Assembly (NCBI GenBank): GCA_038030265.1
Contig: CM075940.1
Coordinates: forward strand, 12,462,001 to 12,526,000
Length of the DNA stretch: 64,000 bases
Reading direction: 5' to 3'
DNA from: Corythucha ciliata
Lineage: Eukaryota > Arthropoda > Insecta > Hemiptera > Tingidae
Part shown: positions 34,562-46,900 of the stretch, piece by piece
How the letters are laid out: the number at the start of each line of letters is the position of its first letter
How positions within the stretch are numbered: the stretch's first letter is position 1
The notes under the pieces: generated by a model
The model's input: only the letters and a program-made list of their open reading frames with translations
Told to the model about the DNA's origin: nothing
The model's database searches: none
Program-made: the position numbers and the translations under genes

Positions 34562-35158
34562 AAAGTAAAAGATGTGTGACGCGTCTACATAGAAGTCTAC
34601 GAGGAAGGGCGTCATTGTACGTGTCATTGAATGACTACCAGCAGAAAAACATTTCACGGAAAAAAAAAAAAAAAAAAAGGCGCTGAAATGCAACATTGGA
34701 GGCAATACACCAAGAAATTGATAATTCTGAGTCAAAAATCTGCTAAATTTCAGGTTTTGGGTGTAAATATCAGTGAAATACCACGCACGTTAAGGGTAAA
34801 AAAAAACGTGAAATTGCAAGCTGGTGGCCTCCATTTTCACGAAAGTTTCGGATTTTTTGTTTTTTTTTTTAGTGACCGCGGAACACTGGCTTGAGACAGA
34901 CAGACCAACGTCGTGGCGAAAACCAGCTCGGACTCGAAAAGGAGGGGGAAAAAGGCCTCAGCGCCCCACAATAAATAGAAGATTGTCTTATTAAAATATT
35001 TATTTCGTTCAATTAAATAAAAATTACTAATCTTTTGAAATGATTTGTTCATAAATTGACAAAACTTTAATTTACAAACCAAATGTTTTACAATTTCAAA
35101 ACTGAATTAGAAAGCTAAAATCACATTAAATGGAATTGTGTAAAACGCACCGCATTCA
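34562..35158. other. Spacer and 3' flank of the phosphatase gene
   Basis: Contains the AAAG duplication of the LTR element, an A run at 34661-34678, and AT-rich DNA that should include the 3' UTR of the minus-strand phosphatase gene. No other gene is recognised. Confidence 0.4.
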
Positions 35159-38100
35159 TCACAAATACTGTTGCTGCTTCTTGCTGCAACCCACAGCCGG
35201 CGAAGTTCCTACAGAGGAAAACGTTAGGTACGAAGAAGCGTTGAAGGTCAAATTAAATTACCTTTGACTGTCACTGAGTCTTGTTTTTGCTGCTTCGTCT
35301 TTCTCAAATTGAAAGCTTCTAGCGCTACTTTCATCAGATTACTTTTACTGCCATCTGTACAAAACGTTCTTAAACAAAATTACTCTAATAATTTGCCAAG
35401 AGAATGATATAACCTTTTTGAGTAATACTGGCGGCGACTTTATCCAAGTCTACGCCAGGGGCCATTGTAAAATAGTCTGCACTTTTTTTGACGCTTTCAA
35501 CAACTATAAATTTAATGAAATATTAATCGGAAAGGGGATATTATTTTGTAATTATTCATTTACCAGGTGCCTCTCTAGACGGCTTCGGAGGGATGAAATG
35601 CTGGCCGAGACTTTCACTAAATCGCTTAGCGTAGCCATATTCGGGCGGCGGAAGCAACGACTGTTGCTGCTTCTGTTGTTCCAAGCTCCAGTCTGGATTG
35701 GGTTCGAACGGTTTACAACTCGCTATGGGTCTCGGTTTGGATCCGCTCGAGGACGCAAAGTCAACCGCGTCAACGGATGGTCTCGGTGGGAACAATTTGA
35801 CGGGTGTTGTTTTCGTGGAGAGGGGCGACGGTTGGTAGTTGGGTGGGAACCGTGAATAGGTTTTGGGCGGCGTTGATTCAATTGGATAGAGACCGGGGCC
35901 GGAGACGTATTTGGGGTCATTCGGCGGAGTGTTGTACAGGTGCCGACTTCTTGGGTAGAATCGTCTGTCTCCGTAGGCACTGCCAGGAGTCGCCTTGTAA
36001 TCCACTTTTGGGGGAGATTTAATTGCAGGTCTTCCTTCGTACGACGTAGTCGGAGGAGGAGGTACACTTCCATATAAATGACTGTCATATTGTGCTGGTC
36101 TAGAAGTTCTGCTTCCTTTAAAAGCCGGTATTGTCTCACCAGGTTTCGTTCGTACACTAGCAGGAAACTGAGATCCCTTATCTGGACTTCTCGGATCTGG
36201 GAAAACGCTCAAAGGGCGGAGTTGAGGTCCAAGCTTAGGATGGCGGTCGTCTTGATTCCTTCTAGCAGCTATAGCGTTGCTTGCCAGGCGAGCAAAATCA
36301 ATTTGTGTATTAGACCGAGAAAGCTTCACTTTAGTTGGGGGATAGTGTGCGACCACTTTGGGCGGTGTAGCGTCTTGAAGTGCCTTGTGTCGCATTTCAA
36401 CGGTCGTGTAGCTTCGGACTAAGAGCTTGCGATCGTCGGGAAAAGTGGCCAGAGCTTCATATTTTTTAAGATGAATCTTAGGCGTGACTTTTTCATCCTT
36501 TGTGTCTCGCGACAGAGGGCTTAGAGCTTCTTCCACATTTGATTCTAAGCTTGATCTACGTTTAATATCTAAAGGAATATCAGTGGAGAAAACTAGCCTC
36601 TGTTTATCACCACTTTGCCCTACTTTTAATGACTTGCTTCTTTTAACGGTACTAGCTGATTTAACAGACTCTAACTGAGGAACTCTTAGTATGCCTTTAG
36701 AAGGAATAGGCTTGGGTGCCACTTTTTTCAAAGGGATCATCGGCGCCGCCGATTTGTCCGCGCTACTTCTAACGAGCTTCTCACCACCATTTACCATTTT
36801 CGGTAAATTCTGAGCGGCTCTTTGCTGCGCGCTGAGATTTTCTACTTCTTTTTCTAATTTTGACGTGAAGAGAGTGTGCTTCTTTTTTGGAAGAGGAGGA
36901 GCGACATCTTTTTCCATGGTTCCATCTTGTTTTTCTAGAGAAACTTTCAACAAATAAATAAAACAACTTGTGTTGTACGATTGTTAAAACTAACCTTCGA
37001 CATCGGTAACCGTAAGATTTTCGATTGTGTCATACTCATTTTCAGGCTCTTTAATTATAAGAAGCCCGTTTGGGTCGACGTTCTCATACGGATGGGAGTC
37101 TATCATTGACAGCTGCTCTTTAAATAACTCACGGACTGCTTGGTGAACGAGCACATACTGTTCCTTAGTTTGTACCATGGCTATCCTTTGCTTCCTCATG
37201 TCTCTTATAAGGGAAAGGAGACTAAAATCATCCGTCAGTTTCTATTCGGAAGGAGAAAAGAGAAAATTATATTTCAAAATACAATGATTGAAACAGATTT
37301 TCGTATACCCCAGTGCGCAGTAAACCCCAAACATAGTCGATAGCACAAATAGTGCCCGTCCGACCACAACCAGCCGAGCAATGAACGAGAACTGGTAAAG
37401 TCTCCGATGCTTGAGTGTCACGAACAAGTCGAACCATGTCCAGCAATGGTTGAACTACTGTCGGCACTCCATGGTCAGGCCAAGCAACGTAGTGAAGTTG
37501 ACAAACCGTTCTCTCTTCTATTATATAATAGGTTACGATTTTAAAAAATTAAAATTTCAGACGTCGACATACCCAAGACATTTTGACTGTTAGTGTACTT
37601 CAAACGCATAGTTCTCACTGAGAAGTCCGGGCAAACTGTACTCGCTTTGAGTAATTTGACAGTTATCATGCCAAATTGTTTCTCCTCGCCCTCCTCTACC
37701 CAGTATCTTTCACACTTTGCCTTAACCCATAAACGCATAAATGATTAGGATGGAAATTAAGCTCAATTTTATTTCAACGAATAATTTAAAACTTACTTTT
37801 CCAGCTTCCTCCTCATTGCACGCCATAACAATCACCTGAACCTCACATTGCACCACCATGCGCCAAAAATCGTTGACAGTGCTCGGAAGCGGGCCCTGAC
37901 TCGCGATGTAAGCTGGAGACCCGCTCGCTCCTTTAATGAAATTGGCATTAATGTAGTCACTGCCTGGAATTCCGGCATACTCATTGAGTACAACACGGCT
38001 GACGTCAACTAGAAAAATAAATAAAAATAAAATGAAATGAGCCTAACCTGGCACAAACGATTGATTGAGAGGTTAGACTTACAGGGAAGGATGTCTTTGT

Positions 38101-41100
38101 AACGATTTTTTTTTCTGTTGACTTCTTTTTCTCCTTCAAGACATGAGAATTCTTTTAGAGTTTTAACATTCTCACTGAACAATTTCAAGTCCTGAAAAGG
38201 AGTTTCATGCTTATTGAAAAATGGAGAGTATGAAATAATCAAGCCTACTCAAGAGCTCCTCCAAAATTCCATCGAGGAGGAGATATCACAATTTTAGGGT
38301 CATTTTCTCAGAGGCCCGTGGGCCCTTGGGTTCTCGAGAGACGCGAAATGCCAAGGGAAATGGCCTCGCTGAGGGGAAAATTGACGTTGAACGCCACCGC
38401 GTCTAGGACAAAATTTATGCGAAAAGTCACGCCAAGGGCAAAGTTTAAGCGAAATGTCACGTTGCGAGAAAAAAAAAAAAAAACTCTTTCGAAAGGCTGC
38501 GGCACAACGAGTAAACTAGGCAAAATGCCCGACGGTGGGCAAAACGCAACATCCGGGAAAACAACGTGAATCGCCACATGCACGCCAAAATTTTACGCGA
38601 AAAGCCGCGTCAAGGGCAACAAGCAGCAATGTCACGGTGACATATTGTCCATTTTATGACGAGACTCGTCGGTTTCACAAAGAAATATTCAATTTCATAA
38701 CGAAATTGTCTGTTTTATGAGAAAACTTTCAATTTTATAAGACATCTTAAACTTATGAGCATAACGGTTGATTTTATGAGGAATTTTTCTGTCTATAAGG
38801 TGTCAATTTGATGAGTAAATCGTCAGTTGAATGAGGAAATAGTCAATTTTTTTAAGAAACCGACATATTGTATGAGAAATTGTGGAGGATGAATTGGAAA
38901 TAGTGAATTTCAAGAGGAAATCGTAAATTTCCCAGGAATCGTCAATTTTATGACGAAATTGTCAGTTTCACGATAAAATTGTCATTTTTATTAGCAAACT
39001 GACATTTGTATTGGCGCATTGTCGACTAAAAACTTGTCAATTTGAACATGAAATTGTCAATTTGTTAGTTTTATATCTGCCCTTTCGGTGATTATTGTTA
39101 ACAGAGTAATTGGTGATCGTTAATTTTGGCTTTAAACTTGTTTTTCTTAGTATGAATAGCCGATTATACGCGGAATTATCAATTTTAAGAGTAAATTGTC
39201 AATTTTGCGGGAAATTGTCAACTTTGTGAGGAAATAACCAATTTTGTGAGGAAATTGTCAATCTTATGGGGAATTGTCAATTTCATGAAGAAATTGTCAA
39301 TTTTATAAGAAAATCGTGAATTTTATGAGGAAATTGTCCATTTTACAAGGAAATTGTCCATTTTACAAGGAAATTGTCAATTTTATGAGGGAATTATCAA
39401 TTTTATGTCATTTGTTTCTAATGTGTCCGGCAATTAATTTAATAATTGAGCTTAGATGGCCCTATCTACGGACATTTAGGGGATTACTCCCTTCCTCACC
39501 GCACCACCATAGTCACAATTGTGAATTCGAGGGAGTGGGGAGGCTGAAAACAAAGAAATTAATCTTTAAATTAAATACTTACTTCTTTACTGTTTTGAGT
39601 TCCGAGAGGACTAGGAGGCGAATCCCACCTGGGGAGCAATTATTTTCTAGGAACTCAAAACAAGTAAAGAAGTAAGTAGTACATAATTCAAAGATTAATT
39701 TCTTTATTTTCAGCCTCCCCACTCCCTCGAATTCACAGTTGTGACTAGGGTGGTGTGGTGAGGAGGGGAGTAATCCCCTGAATGTCCGTAGATAGGGTCA
39801 TCCAAGCTCAATTATTCATTCAATTTTATGGGGATATTGTCAACTTTGTGAGGAAACAACCAATTTTATGAGGGAATTGTCGATTTTATGAGGGAATTGT
39901 AAATTTTATGAGGGAATTGTCAATTTTATGACGGAATTGTCAATTTTGTGAGGAAATTGTCAATTGTATGGGGAAATTGAGTACTTTTATGAAAAAATTG
40001 TAAATTTTATCAGGAAATCGTGAATTTTATGAGGAAATGGTCAATTTTACAAGAAATTGTAAATTTCATGAGGAAATTGTCAACTTTGTAAGGAAATAAC
40101 CAATTTTACGAGGAAATTATCAATTTTACGATTAATTTGTCAATTTCACGGGGAAATTGTCAATTTTATGGGGAAATTGTCTATTTTAAGAGGAAATTGT
40201 CTATTTTATGAGAAAATTGCCAATTATATGAGGAACTTGTATATTTTATGAGGAAATTGTCAATTTTATGAGGAAATTATCAATCTCAAGAGGAGACTGT
40301 CAATTTTATGAACAGCCAATTTCGGGAAATTTTTGGCCAGTAAACCAATTTCGCTGGCCGAAATATCTCTGGTATTTCAGAGACCGATTACGCTGATATT
40401 TCGCTCTAAGAGCCATTTTTAGCTTGTTTCACTCAATAAAAAAGTATTTTCCCGGGTTCGCTCACTAAAAAATCCAATTTTTATGGGTTACAACCGCAGT
40501 GCTGTAGCCGTGAGACATAAGAGCTCCCCCTCCACCACACACACAATATGTTAGAACTCGAAGAGAAACCTTTTCACTAAATTTTTATATTTCTTTCAAT
40601 CAAAATCGAGACGACGACTAATAATATTCATGTGGAAAAAAGGGAAGGAGAAAACAATAATAATTGGAACAGGGAAAGGGGATTTGTAAAACGAAGGGCA
40701 GGAGTGTATTCCAACACTTCGGAATCGCCCTCGATTCTGGTGCCCAGCACCCAGTAGGTGTCTCATGGTCTTTTTCCGTCTTTTCGTCTCTTCTTTCGGT
40801 GATGGGTGAAGGAAGTATTTATTTTTACTACACGTCGCTTTTTTGATAGGACGAAGGTGACTTTCTAACGTGATCACAGATGTTATTGGTGATGTATGAG
40901 GTAAAATTCATTGTTTTCAGGCCAAGCTATGCATTTTCAGGGGGAAGATGACCACGAACGAGACAGTATTACTGGGAGGCTTTTTCCAGGATTAAAGCAG
41001 CTAATTTGATTGGGACTGAAACCACTGTTACCAGGGATAAACTGAGCGGTGTAATATTGACTGAGCCAAGACCGAATTGTGAGATCAAATGGGTACTTGG

Positions 41101-41418
41101 GCCACCGATCTCAAAAACGTCACACAAATAGAATTTCAAGAAAATTTGGCCCTCAGACCGGTCTGAGGGCAAAATTTCTCCGTGGCCGAGGAAGAAACCC
41201 CCCCAATCAAACCCGACTGTTACAACCTGTTGAATGCCGACAATGCCGTTCCACAACGGCCGGCTATGGTGCAATAATTGTAAGCTTTCAAAAGTGCGAC
41301 TCACCTGGAACTCCTTCTCGTAGCTTTCGTCCGGCGAAATTTGAGACTCTAAATTTTCAATGTGGTTCAAAAAATTCTGAAGTACGACGCGAAGAGGAGT
41401 CCTTGGTGGGTCTCTCAT
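35159..41418 (-). CDS. PEST-type protein tyrosine phosphatase (PTPN12/18/22-like), ten exons
   Basis: A cytosolic phosphotyrosine phosphatase. Exons in transcript order: 41418-41305, 38191-38093, 38008-37797, 37730-37573, 37517-37309, 37241-36995, 36943-35564, 35476-35414, 35354-35262, 35208-35159. They total 2625 nt, or 874 aa. Visible motifs are KKNRYKDILPFDVSRV, SDYINANFIKG, KCERYW, the WPD loop WPDHGVP (about residues 207-213) and the P-loop HCSAGCGRTG with Cys241 and Arg247, then QTKEQYVLVHQAV. Cys-Gly in the P-loop (HCSAGCGRTG rather than the usual HCSAGIGRSG) is the mark of the PTPN12/18/22 group. After residue 300 a long Pro/Ser/Lys-rich tail with PPKP-type motifs fits adaptor-binding PEST tails. 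Intron 1 (3.1 kb) is filled with arrays and a foldback element. All junctions are GT-AG. Confidence 0.9.
38318..38640 (+). repeat. Family E array in phosphatase intron 1
   Basis: Units with GCGAAAAGTCACGCCAAGGG, as at 4880-5111, occur in the same plus-strand orientation. It is followed directly by family B, the same E-then-B order seen around 6894-7600. Confidence 0.6.
38640..40320 (+). repeat. Family B array in phosphatase intron 1
   Basis: Some 60 units of about 20 bp, near AATTGTCAATTTTATGAGGA, are present. The section 39840-40320 is the most homogeneous array in the window, with adjacent units often 85-95% identical by eye. A foldback element interrupts the array at about 39433-39824. 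The whole block is intronic and so transcribed as part of the phosphatase pre-mRNA. Confidence 0.75.
39433..39824. mobile_element. 390 bp foldback element inside family B array
   Basis: Left arm from AATAATTGAGCTTAGATGG (39441) and right arm to CCAAGCTCAATTATT (ending 39816) pair over about 165 bp. The outer few bases pair imperfectly to 39433 and 39824. The loop (about 39605-39650) holds 'gaggactaggaggcgaatcccacctggggag'-like unique sequence. The arms are about 93% complementary, higher than surrounding unit identity, so it is younger than the array. No coding frame. The target duplication is obscured by the AATT-rich flanks. Confidence 0.75.
40320..40490 (+). repeat. Family F units
   Basis: A few units with GGAAATTTTTGGCCAGTAAA and 'gagaccgattacgctgat' adjoin the family B block. 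Similar B-E-F adjacency occurs at 9168-10150. Confidence 0.4.
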
Positions 41419-41931
41419 TTCATTCTCGCTCGGCTCTAAGCTGAGGCGAAGCCTTCTCTCTTCGAACGACGTTCAAGTAGGGCGGTATCTCATCTTCACC
41501 TGCTCGTTTTCTCGAATAGACTCATCATGAAGCTATTTCCCTACATTATTAAACAAAGGCGACAAAAACTTTGGATAATAAGCGTAAGACTCAAGCTCAC
41601 TGATGGAGAGGTTATATTTATATTTACATGCACACACGAAAATTGTAAACAATTATTAGGGAGTGAGGGGTCTCAAATTGGGTTAAAATTAATATTTATA
41701 CCTGAAAATATGAAGTTATGAGTCATAAACTAAATACAGTCGCCTTTAAATGTGATTTCATTACTTTTTTTGTCCGATTTGTGTCTCCCACTGAAGAAAA
41801 GGTCAAGCTTGAACTGTAACCGCCGAACCTGATAACAGTTATCTCTGAGTTTGAATCTTTCGTCCTAAAAGACTGAGCCCCCTAGTACGGGCAAACACGC
41901 TTATTTTATTCACGTCTGGCTTAAATTTGTA
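41419..41931. promoter_or_regulatory. Divergent promoter region, phosphatase / ANKLE1
   Basis: 513 bp separate the inferred start codons of the minus-strand phosphatase and plus-strand ANKLE1. Both 5' UTRs and a shared or back-to-back promoter must lie here. The phosphatase side (41419-41530) is GC-richer. No array repeats intrude, and no TATA box can be assigned with confidence. Confidence 0.5.
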
Positions 41932-43895
41932 ATGTACAGATCGACGAATTTATATGAGGACCGAGAAAAGTTTTCGCTGACAGCCCGTGAGTCATATTTG
42001 AGTCACGCACTTTATGATGCCATTCTGGATCAGGATTTATGGTGAGAGTTAAGAACGATTTTCTTCAGATGAACGCTAAGACTGACGCTTTATAATAACA
42101 TTTTAGGAACGTGCTTTATTTGCTTCGTGAGAAAAAGGCGAATCCCAACTGTGTTCTCGAGGGATATGGAGTTGCCCCCATACATTGTGCGACGGGGATC
42201 GGCGATGAAAAATGCGGTTATCAAATGACTTCGCTCTGCTTGAAGCACGAGGGTGATCCAAATGTGAGGCAAGTCAGAGTTCAACGTGCCGACGAGGAGC
42301 GTAGGCAACCCTAGACGAGTGTTACTCCTGAATTGTACTGTTATTGGTGTTATTGACTACAGGTGCTCGGATGGCATGACACCAGTAATGATTGCAGCAC
42401 TATGGAACCGCCCTCGTGTTTTGATTCTTTTAATTGAAAAAGGAGGAGACGTCTGCCTCACCGACTGTGACGGTAAAACCGCTTTCGACTTCGCCAAAGA
42501 GCGTCAAAACGTCGCCACCTACAGCATTCTAATGGCTAACCTCTCAGCGAGACTGTCGTCAACGCTGGACAGTTGGCTGTCAGTGAGCGATAACTCGAGT
42601 AGTGACTCTCTCAAGACTTGCTTGAGTGAAGTGTCTCAGCCGACCCTGACTAGTGCTGAGAGTTTGAAGAATTGGGCTGACACTGGGTTTAGAAAATTTG
42701 ATGAAGATTTTTCTGATATAGATAGCGAGTTTAGTTTTTTAGAAGTTTTTTATCCTGACAACGCTTTACTGAAGCGGTCTCTTAGTGAACCGTGTTTGTT
42801 CACTTCGACGCCCAATCTTTCCGGATTGGACTCCGACTCAGGGCTTGACATCTTCGCTCATTCAGCCTCCAAAATAAGGTGAATTTAATTTGTTTCCCCC
42901 CCCCCCCCCAAAAAAAACTCTAATAACATTTTCATTTCAGTTATTCAGATTCATGCGATGCGAAAAACTCGTCCTTTGGTAAGCACGGCTCATCTCCCTA
43001 CACGTTTCTTTTTTGTAACTGACGATACTCGTTTCAGGTTCCTTATCTTCTTGCCCAACCGATAACCTAAAAGAAAGACTGAAATCTCACGGACTCTTCC
43101 TAGGTCCAGTTATTAAGAGCACCAAACGTGTCTATCAGTACCAATTGAAAAAAATGAAAGCTGGCCGTCAACCAACCCTGACCGACACCACCAAAGGCGT
43201 CAACGAAGTGCTCAGCTCGACTTTTGGCGACAGACTAGAAGAAAAAATGCTGAAATGGAGTTACCTAGAAAGGGAAATGTCGCTATATTTTCACGATCTC
43301 ACTCGTGGAACAACTACGGGCAAAGAATTCTACACGTACTTGCTTCTTGACCCGTTTGTCACGAATAATTTACCAGCCCGAGCCAAGACTATGAAATTAT
43401 CCGATCAGTGGGAAGTTTTCATCGACTCGATATTTTACATCGGGAAAGGGAAGAATGCCAGAGTGTGCCAACATCTCATTGAAGCCATTAAATTTAGGCC
43501 AGAGTATGCGACGAAAAAAGTGAGTATTTTTCAATATATGGCAGATGAGTGGAGGAAAACGATTAGTTCAGATTATTATTATTATTTTTTTCTAGCTGAG
43601 AAAAATTCAAGAAATATTCGAAAAGAACGGCGGAGTCATATGCCTTCAAGTTTTCCTCAATCTTTCGTCACTCGAAGCCCACGCTCGCGAAGCCGCCATG
43701 ATTGACGCCCTTGGTGGCTGTCAATTGACCAACGAACAGAGCGGCCGTTATTACGGACTCGTGGATAAATGGTCTTTGAAACAGAAGAGACAGCTGGGAG
43801 TGTTTCTTCTTTTCAAATGTTTACAGGCTTTTATCAATCAGGGTGAACGACAAATCTTTCAAAAAGATGTGGACTGCAAAAAAACAATAAAATAA
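41932..43895 (+). CDS. ANKLE1: ANKLE1 endonuclease (ankyrin, LEM, GIY-YIG), six exons
   Basis: ANKLE1 is a structure-selective DNA endonuclease that in animals resolves chromatin bridges and branched DNA. Exons: 41932-42041, 42107-42268, 42363-42878, 42941-42978, 43038-43519, 43596-43895, total 1608 nt, 535 aa. Ankyrin repeats occupy about residues 25-140 (VAPIHCATGIGDE, DGMTPVMIAALWNRPRVL, DGKTAFDFAKERQ). A LEM domain lies near 284-317 (LKERLKSHGLFLGPVIKS). The GIY-YIG nuclease starts near 373 (EFYTYLLLDP, then IFYIGKGKNAR at about 407-416), the expected order and spacing for ANKLE1. Intron 2 uses a GC donor (AG|GCAAGT at 42269) with normal AG acceptor; the others are GT-AG. The start codon is inferred from an open in-frame ATG; an upstream exon cannot be excluded. 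It is intact. Confidence 0.9.
43886..43891 (+). terminator. Poly(A) signal overlapping the ANKLE1 coding end
   Basis: AATAAA lies inside the last codons of ANKLE1, two bases before the TAA stop (43893-43895). No other canonical hexamer follows within about 40 bp on the plus strand. If used, the 3' UTR would be only some 10-30 nt. Confidence 0.5.
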
Positions 43896-43909
43896 TATTA
43901 CCAACCTTA

Positions 43910-43915
43910 TTTAAT
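43910..43915 (-). terminator. Poly(A) signal variant for NUDT2
   Basis: ATTAAA on the minus strand lies 22 nt past the NUDT2 stop codon, and an overlapping AATAAG is next to it. Cleavage 10-30 nt downstream would put the NUDT2 3' end inside the ANKLE1 last exon, giving overlapping antisense 3' ends. Confidence 0.45.
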
Positions 43916-43936
43916 TAACGAATGGAATTACATATT

Positions 43937-46900
43937 TTATATGTTTTTTAATTTCGAGTCAAATTCATTTAAAAGTTCTTGCATTTCCGGATACGCGGAC
44001 AATTCGCAAGCCTCTGGAAGTTCGGCCCATTTGAAAGCCTGATGTTCCGACGAGAGTTTTACTTCCCCGTTTTTGTCAATAAGCTCCGCAAGCCAGTAAA
44101 TAACACTTTTGGGCTTCCCATTGGCCCTGTACTGTTTCAAGAGATCGAGAAAAAAAATTCTCTCTCTATCCAGAAATATGACGTGTTTTAACAACTCACC
44201 TTCAGCGTTTTGTGTATGCTATCGTGAACTCTGAGTTGGCCCTTTGACAAACCGGCTTCTTCTTCAGTTTCCCTGAAGGCGGCGTCTAAGTCAGTTTCAC
44301 CGGACTCCAAGTGTCCTGAAAAAGAAGAAATCAGAATAACGACCAAGCTCTCCATGTCGGAAGAATGCCCGACGCTGATTACGGGTAACTATACCACAGA
44401 CACCCATAGAGGTCCAGAATTATTTTGAATGCTGAAAGCGACTGACACCATTTTCGCACAATTAAACACCCCCCCCCCCTCCCTAAAGTATCCGAATCGC
44501 TATGCCACACAGTCAGGTTTTGGCGTTTTCCTCAATTTTAGCAGCATATTACCGATTTTTAAAAATTTTTTTTACTAGGGGATTAGCACTTTTCTCAGTT
44601 TCAGCAAGAAATTAACGTTTTTCTTAAGTGTTTTCCTCAATATTAGCCGCAAAATAGAAGGACTTTTCCACGAATTAGGATTTTTTTTTGGTTCACCACA
44701 CCTAATGCATGAGCGATTTTTCTCAGTTTACTCGCCTATTGCCACAAATTGGCGCATTTTTCAATTTCAGCCTGAAAAGTTGCCTTCAGAATCCGCAAAT
44801 TGACGTATATTCAGTTTTTTTGGTGCAAATAATTATTTTTCTCAATTTCAATCTCGAATTAGCGCTTTTTCTAAATTGTAGCGGCCTGTGAATGAGCGAA
44901 TTTACTCAATTTCAGTCACAAATTGGCGTCTGGCGCAATTTTAGCTGTAAATTGGCGATTTTTTATCTATTTTTAGCCGCGGATTAGCAATTTTCTCACT
45001 TTTTAGGCTTAAAATTAACCTTTCTCTTAATTTTGACCAGGCTGATTACAAGATTAAAATGTTGTTTTTTCACATTTTACCACCGCATAATAACTTTTAC
45101 GGTTAAAGATTACTGCTTCTTCTCAGTTCTAGCCGTTAATTAGCGTATTTCTTAACATTATGCTATAGCCATGCATGAATTTGCCATTTTTCTGAATTTT
45201 AGCCACAAAAATGCCTGCAGAATTTGCGAATTTGAACTGTAAATGTAAATTTTTTTTTCAAACCAAAAAATTTACATCTATCCATCCATTTCTGTCAAAA
45301 AATCATCATTTTTAAATTATAAATTTCTCAACATCCGAGAATTAGTGAAGTTTCTCAATGTTAGCTGCGAATTTTCGCTTTTTCTAAATTTTAGCAGCGT
45401 GGTAGCGTTTCCAACCCGTGCATAACCTACCGAGTTTTGTCAATTTTTGGCAAGAATTGGCGTTTGCCTCAATTTAAGCTGCAAATTAGCAATTTTTTTT
45501 CATTTTTAACTGAGAATTAGCACTTTTTCCCAATTTGAACTGAAAATTAACGTTTTTCTTAATTTTAGCTGCGCTAATTGGTGATTTTCTTCATATTGTA
45601 TCCACGAATTAACGTTTTTTCATATCTTTATATCTGCAAATTAGCGATTTTTTCCAATTTCAGCTGTGAAATAGCGTTTTGTGCTAATTTTGCGGCCATT
45701 CAGCATCTTATTCCATTTTTCATGCGCGAATGGGCGATTTTACGCCATTTCAGTTGTGAATTTGCCATTTCTGCTAAACCTAACTTCAACGTGAAACGCT
45801 CATTTTTGGAGATTTTATGGGGCTCTTCGTTATGGTACTAGTGCTCCTTCGTTCGAATACTTGTTGCTCTGGGGGGGGGGGGTCTATCCCCCATATCCCC
45901 CCCGTACCTACGCCTCTGGATGCGAGGCTCCTTGATTTCAATAGATGATGAATTCAACAATGTTTTTTTTTTCTTCAAAGATTGTTTTAAATTCCAGATT
46001 TTAGCTTATTTTAACGGTTTCATTCAACCAATAATTGTGTCCCAGGCAATAATGAGTGTCCCAGGTTCTTTTTTTCAGTCCTACGGGGGGGGGAGGGCGA
46101 CCGCCCCTACCGCCCCAGTTTTGTCAATTTTTGGCAAGAATTGGCGTTTGACTCAATTTAAGCTGCAAATTAGCATTTTTTTCCATTTTTAACCGAGAAT
46201 TAGCACTTTTTACCAATTTGAAGTGAAAATTAACGTTTTTCTTAATTTTAGCTGCGCTAATTGGTGATTTTTTCAATTTTTGCCGCGAATTAGTGATTTT
46301 CTTCATATTGTATCCACGCATTAACGTTTTTTCATATCTTTATATCTGCAAATTAGCGATTTTTTCCAATTTCAGCTGTGAAATAGCGTTTTGTGCTAAT
46401 TTTGCGTTCTTATTCCCTTTTTCATGCTCGAATGGGCGATTTTACGCCATTTCAGTTGTGAATTTGCCACCTGTGAATTTTAACCTGAAAGCGTCTATTA
46501 TTTGTCAATATTACAGCGTGTTTTCTCAACTTTAACTGTGGAGTTTGCCCAAATTCAACACTTTTGCGTTGATTTCTACAATTTATTCGTAGAATGGCCT
46601 CCATGTACCACGAATCAGCGCTTTTTAGCAGTTATAGCGACGAATATTACCGATTTTTGTCTGATAGAGCGTCTGGGGCGAACCCCCCCCCCCCGCCACC
46701 TCGGTACACTACTACGTTGGGTCTGACGTCCAAGGAAAAAAGCTGGACGCACTCGGACCTTTTCGGCCTGCTTCAAGTCCAGAAAATCTGCTAAACCTTA
46801 CGTGAACGTGAAACGCTCATGGAGATTTTTTATGGGGCTCTTTGTTATGGTACTAGTGCTATTTCGTTCGTATACTTCTGGCTCTGAGGGGGGGGGGGGA

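Noticed and set aside
43937..44194. NUDT2 as a single-exon 85-residue gene
   Set aside because: The first 21 residues of that frame are intron; the Nudix box and N-terminus lie in exons at 44200-44315 and 47775-47886.
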